DNA of 64,000 bases from Christensenella massiliensis (GTDB lineage: Bacteria; Bacillota; Clostridia; Christensenellales; Christensenellaceae). The number at the start of each line of letters is the position of its first letter. The stretch's first letter is position 1. The notes under the pieces are model-generated. The model was given only the letters and a program-made list of their open reading frames with translations. It ran no database searches and was not told the origin of the DNA. The stretch covers positions 248,001 through 312,000 of the forward strand of contig LT700187.1 in NCBI GenBank assembly GCA_900155415.1. The letters run 5' to 3'. The position numbers were made by a program, and so were the translations under genes. Positions 61,525-64,000 of the stretch are shown here, in pieces.

Positions 61525-62607
61525 TTATAATGAATTGATCACTCGTGCAACCGTCTTTACTTCGTCCTCTGTGATTCCCGGATGAACAGGAATCGACAGC
61601 ACCTCTTTTTTGACCCTATCGGTCACCGGATACGCTGTCTTAAAGTTCATTTCCTTATAGCAAGGCTGTTCCGGAATGCTGAACGGATAAAAAATCCCAT
61701 AGCCTATCCCGTTTTCTTCAAATGTCTTGATCAATTGGTCGCGTTTTCCCTCCGTTACCCGAATCGTATACTGATGATAAACATGCTTGGCATGCTCGTC
61801 GACATAAGGAACGATCATCGCTTTATTTTGAATTTCTCCGTTATAACAAGCGGCATTTCTGCGGCGCAGATCATTGAACCCGTCCAGTTTTTTCAGCTGC
61901 TCTCTTCCAATCGCCGCTGCGATGTTCGTCATTCTGTAATTGTGTCCTATTATATCATGTGTATACCGTATTTTCATTCCATGGTTTTCAATAAGCCGTG
62001 CTTTTTCCGCAACTGCTTCGTCATTCGTAAGTACGATCCCGCCCTCTCCTGTCGTCATATTTTTAGTAGGATAAAAGCTAAAGGTGGACACGTCTCCGAA
62101 GCTTCCGGCTTTTTTATCATTCCACAAGGCTCCATGTGCCTGTGCACAGTCCTCGATCAGCTTTACATTATACTTTTTAGCTAAAGCGCACAATTTATCC
62201 ATATTGCAGGGCTGTCCAAACAAATGCACGATCAATAGGGCTTTTGCGTCCGGATTTTGCTTTAAGCATTCTTCAGCCGATTCAGGATCGATATTGAATG
62301 TTTTTTCATCTATATCGGCAAACACGGGAGTAGCGCCCGTATAAACGATCCCATTCGTAGATGCTATAAAAGAATAAGCGGTCGTGACGACCTTGTCGCC
62401 TGCCCCTATCCCAAGCGCCCGCAAAGCGATCTCCAAGGCTGTCGTTCCTGATGTACAGGCGATCCCATGCTGCATCCCAATATATGACGCAAATTCTTTC
62501 TCAAATTCACTTACCACGCCTCCGGATGCGATCATACCGGAGCCCATTACTTCCATGACTGCATCTTTTTCTTCCTGTCCTATCTGTGGCTTTGCTATCG
62601 TAATCAC
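61525..62607 (-). CDS. DegT-family sugar aminotransferase (WlbC-like)
   Basis: 360 residues from the GTG at 62607, with AAGGAG 8 bases upstream; an ATG-initiated longer frame would add 61 unlikely residues. Lys site in STFSFYPTKNMTTGEGGIVLTN, preceded by IEDCAQAHGA. It transfers an amino group to the 3-keto sugar, the step between the WlbA-like and WlbB-like enzymes. First gene of the operon 62607-54252, behind the promoter at 62649-62678. Confidence 0.93.
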   Translation of the reverse strand: MITIAKPQIGQEEKDAVMEVMGSGMIASGGVVSEFEKEFASYIGMQHGIACTSGTTALEIALRALGIGAGDKVVTTAYSFIASTNGIVYTGATPVFADIDEKTFNIDPESAEECLKQNPDAKALLIVHLFGQPCNMDKLCALAKKYNVKLIEDCAQAHGALWNDKKAGSFGDVSTFSFYPTKNMTTGEGGIVLTNDEAVAEKARLIENHGMKIRYTHDIIGHNYRMTNIAAAIGREQLKKLDGFNDLRRRNAACYNGEIQNKAMIVPYVDEHAKHVYHQYTIRVTEGKRDQLIKTFEENGIGYGIFYPFSIPEQPCYKEMNFKTAYPVTDRVKKEVLSIPVHPGITEDEVKTVARVINSL

Positions 62608-62648
62608 TATTATTCTCCTTAATATCTGATATTTACTGTTCCTAAAGC

Positions 62649-62678
62649 AGTATAGCAAACGGCTAAAACCATTGTCAA
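62649..62678 (-). promoter_or_regulatory. Promoter of the amino-sugar operon
   Basis: Minus strand TTGACA (62678-62673), 18 bases, TATACT (62654-62649), about 40 bases before the GTG start at 62607. Confidence 0.7.
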
Positions 62679-62705
62679 ACCTAATACGCTCAATCGGGGG
62701 AACGA

Positions 62706-63413
62706 TCATTCCTCTGCTGCAAACGCTTCCACCGTAAAACCAAATATTGCGTTCGGATCCGGGTTGAAAGTGATAGTAATCGTTCTCCACAGTTCATTTT
62801 CATGTCCAGTTACTATTTCTCCCGTTAAGTTCCATCTTCCGCTGTCATCGATATAATATTCCTGAGGCAGAAATGAAATGCTATTCTCATCTGTGCTTAT
62901 TTCCAGTTGATATCCATTTTCTACTTCTTTAATCAAGCTATTGCTTCCTTGATATTCCGGCAAAAAGCCCTCTCCGAAAATTTTCGGATAAATTTGGCTC
63001 TGCAAATAATCTTTGCTCACAAATTTTGTGTTATCGTCGATACTGTATATCTCATCTGTATCTATGATCCTGAATCGTTCTATCCCTACCCAATACAAAA
63101 CGTTCCATATGAAATCCGCCTCAGCGTCTTCCAGCTTTAAAGTTCCCGTTTCATAACAGGCTCTTGCAAGATAGTCAAGCAATGGCTGCAGCTTTTCTAA
63201 CGACGCTTTATCCGCTTTTTCATCGTTGACTTTTAAAACCACATTTTTATCCACCTGTGCAGCAGTTGGCGTAGGGGTCGCCTCCGGCTCCGGGGTGGGG
63301 CGCGGAATCTCTTCTTCTGCTACTGTCTCGCTTGCCGGACCAACGGGAACACATCCGCCAACGCATAGCGACAATACAAGCAATATACAAATTATAAACA
63401 AACCGCGTCTCAC
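62706..63413 (-). CDS. Lipoprotein of unknown function
   Basis: 235 residues, starting with GTG (GGAG site about 10 bases upstream). Signal peptide and lipobox CVGGC (Cys about residue 21), a Pro/Thr/Glu-rich linker, then a globular domain (LQPLLDYLARACYETGTL, FLPQEYYIDDSGRWNLTGEIV, ITITFNPDPNAIFGFTVEAF). I do not recognise the family. Outside-facing and on the same strand as the following repeat protein fragment. Confidence 0.8.
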   Translation of the reverse strand: MRRGLFIICILLVLSLCVGGCVPVGPASETVAEEEIPRPTPEPEATPTPTAAQVDKNVVLKVNDEKADKASLEKLQPLLDYLARACYETGTLKLEDAEADFIWNVLYWVGIERFRIIDTDEIYSIDDNTKFVSKDYLQSQIYPKIFGEGFLPEYQGSNSLIKEVENGYQLEISTDENSISFLPQEYYIDDSGRWNLTGEIVTGHENELWRTITITFNPDPNAIFGFTVEAFAAEE

Positions 63414-63489
63414 AGCACTATGACTCCTATATTACAAATTTTATTTAAATTATATCATAAATTTATTTTCATTTCATTCTTTTTCCAGT

Positions 63490-63530
63490 AAAAAGCACCT
63501 TACAAGTCCGAAGCCTGTAAGGTGCTTTTT
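63490..63530 (-). terminator. Terminator of the Bsp-repeat protein gene
   Basis: AAAAAGCACCTTACA pairs with TGTAAGGTGCTTTTT; strong, with T runs on both strands. It closes the partial gene 63552-64000. Confidence 0.85.
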
Positions 63531-63551
63531 CGATATCATATATTATATTGC

Positions 63552-64000
63552 CTAAACCGTGAAATAGTATTGACCGACTATATAAAACCTGCCGCGCATA
63601 TCCAGTACCCCCACATCTAAATTACATGTTCCATAGGGCTGTATCATATCATCCAGATACAGATCCCCCGATGTCAGAAAATCAGTATAATGCGCCTCTA
63701 CATATATATCATCATATTCATTATAGAAATTATAGAATACACCGGAAACTCCTGTGGAACAACTGATGTCATAGACCCAAATACTGTCAAAAAAATCATA
63801 ATAATACACTTCTGCATCTCCTGCAGAGGCAACTGCAGGTTCTACATAAAAATCAGTCGTATAAACACAAGCCCTGTTTCCCAATACATCTTCGGTATAT
63901 ATATGGACATTATAAATTCCCTCGTCGAAGAAAGGTCCCCCATGCTCCGCCAAGCTTAAAGTCATATCCCAGTTTCCATTTCCTCTGTTCGTCAGAGAAT
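63552..64000 (-). CDS. Bsp-like repeat protein, C-terminal part (start beyond window end)
   Basis: The frame runs through to base 64000 without a start, so only the last 149 codons are seen. Residues NGNWDMTLSLAEHGG then GIYNVHIYTEDVLGNRA match the end of the GBS Bsp-like repeat found eight times in 50156-54133; after it comes a 75-residue tail of beta-strand character (VYYYDFFDSIWVYDISC, YIVGQYYFTV). No catalytic domain is visible in this part. Likely secreted, possibly another wall-binding protein. Confidence 0.85.
   Translation of the reverse strand, partial: SLTNRGNGNWDMTLSLAEHGGPFFDEGIYNVHIYTEDVLGNRACVYTTDFYVEPAVASAGDAEVYYYDFFDSIWVYDISCSTGVSGVFYNFYNEYDDIYVEAHYTDFLTSGDLYLDDMIQPYGTCNLDVGVLDMRGRFYIVGQYYFTV

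Overview
The window reads as a chromosome segment of a strictly anaerobic, low-to-moderate GC Bacillota, most likely class Clostridia. Evidence: a ferredoxin-linked 2-oxoacid oxidoreductase, the CdaA-CdaR c-di-AMP pair, a SpoIIE-type phosphatase, two YfhO proteins, AGGAGG-type ribosome sites, TTGACA/TATAAT promoters and frequent TTG/GTG starts. The exact genus is not determinable by eye. There is no phage, insertion sequence or CRISPR array.

Layout. 1-12.9 kb: end of a class A penicillin-binding protein, a four-gene 2-oxoacid:ferredoxin oxidoreductase with an adjacent P-loop ATPase, cdaR-cdaA, a PAS-SpoIIE phosphatase with small companion genes, a two-domain glycosyltransferase, a GtrA-family protein with what looks like a decayed glycosyltransferase half, thioredoxin and a cold-shock protein. 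13.3-30.6 kb: the most interesting region, 17 genes on the minus strand with a divergent LacI-family regulator. 30.6-34 kb: a gene-poor stretch with hairpins, tRNA-Arg(CCG), and an amino-acid ABC importer behind a 20-bp palindromic operator. 34-50 kb: sugar-nucleotide supply for mannose (pgcA, manA, manC), a 1022-residue methyltransferase/double glycosyltransferase, a Wzm-Wzt polysaccharide exporter, and two YfhO proteins flanking a hydrolase-like lipoprotein. 50-54 kb: a secreted amidase/glucosaminidase with eight Bsp-like repeats, two of them in a recent 651-bp duplication. 54-62.6 kb: an operon for an unusual amino/acetamido sugar. 62.7-64 kb: a lipoprotein and another, truncated, repeat protein.

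The 13.3-30.6 kb region appears to encode uptake and total breakdown of a plant polyphenol (C-)glycoside. A CUT2-type ABC importer would bring in the glycoside. A TIM-barrel/DUF6379 pair resembles the two subunits of the C-glycoside deglycosidases (DgpC/DgpB type). An SDR, a cyclase-family hydrolase, a 3-hydroxyacyl-CoA-dehydrogenase-like enzyme, a BKACE enzyme, a two-subunit CoA-transferase and a thiolase match, in kind and number, the anaerobic phloroglucinol route: phloroglucinol, dihydrophloroglucinol, 3-hydroxy-5-oxohexanoate, triacetate, acetoacetate/acetoacetyl-CoA, acetyl-CoA. The CoA-transferase beta gene carries an apparent frameshift in an A7 run at its start. A CocE-type hydrolase, an NTF2-like protein, a VOC protein, a cupin and a MATE transporter complete the set and have no assigned step. 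The assignments rest on family recognition by eye, not on database searches.
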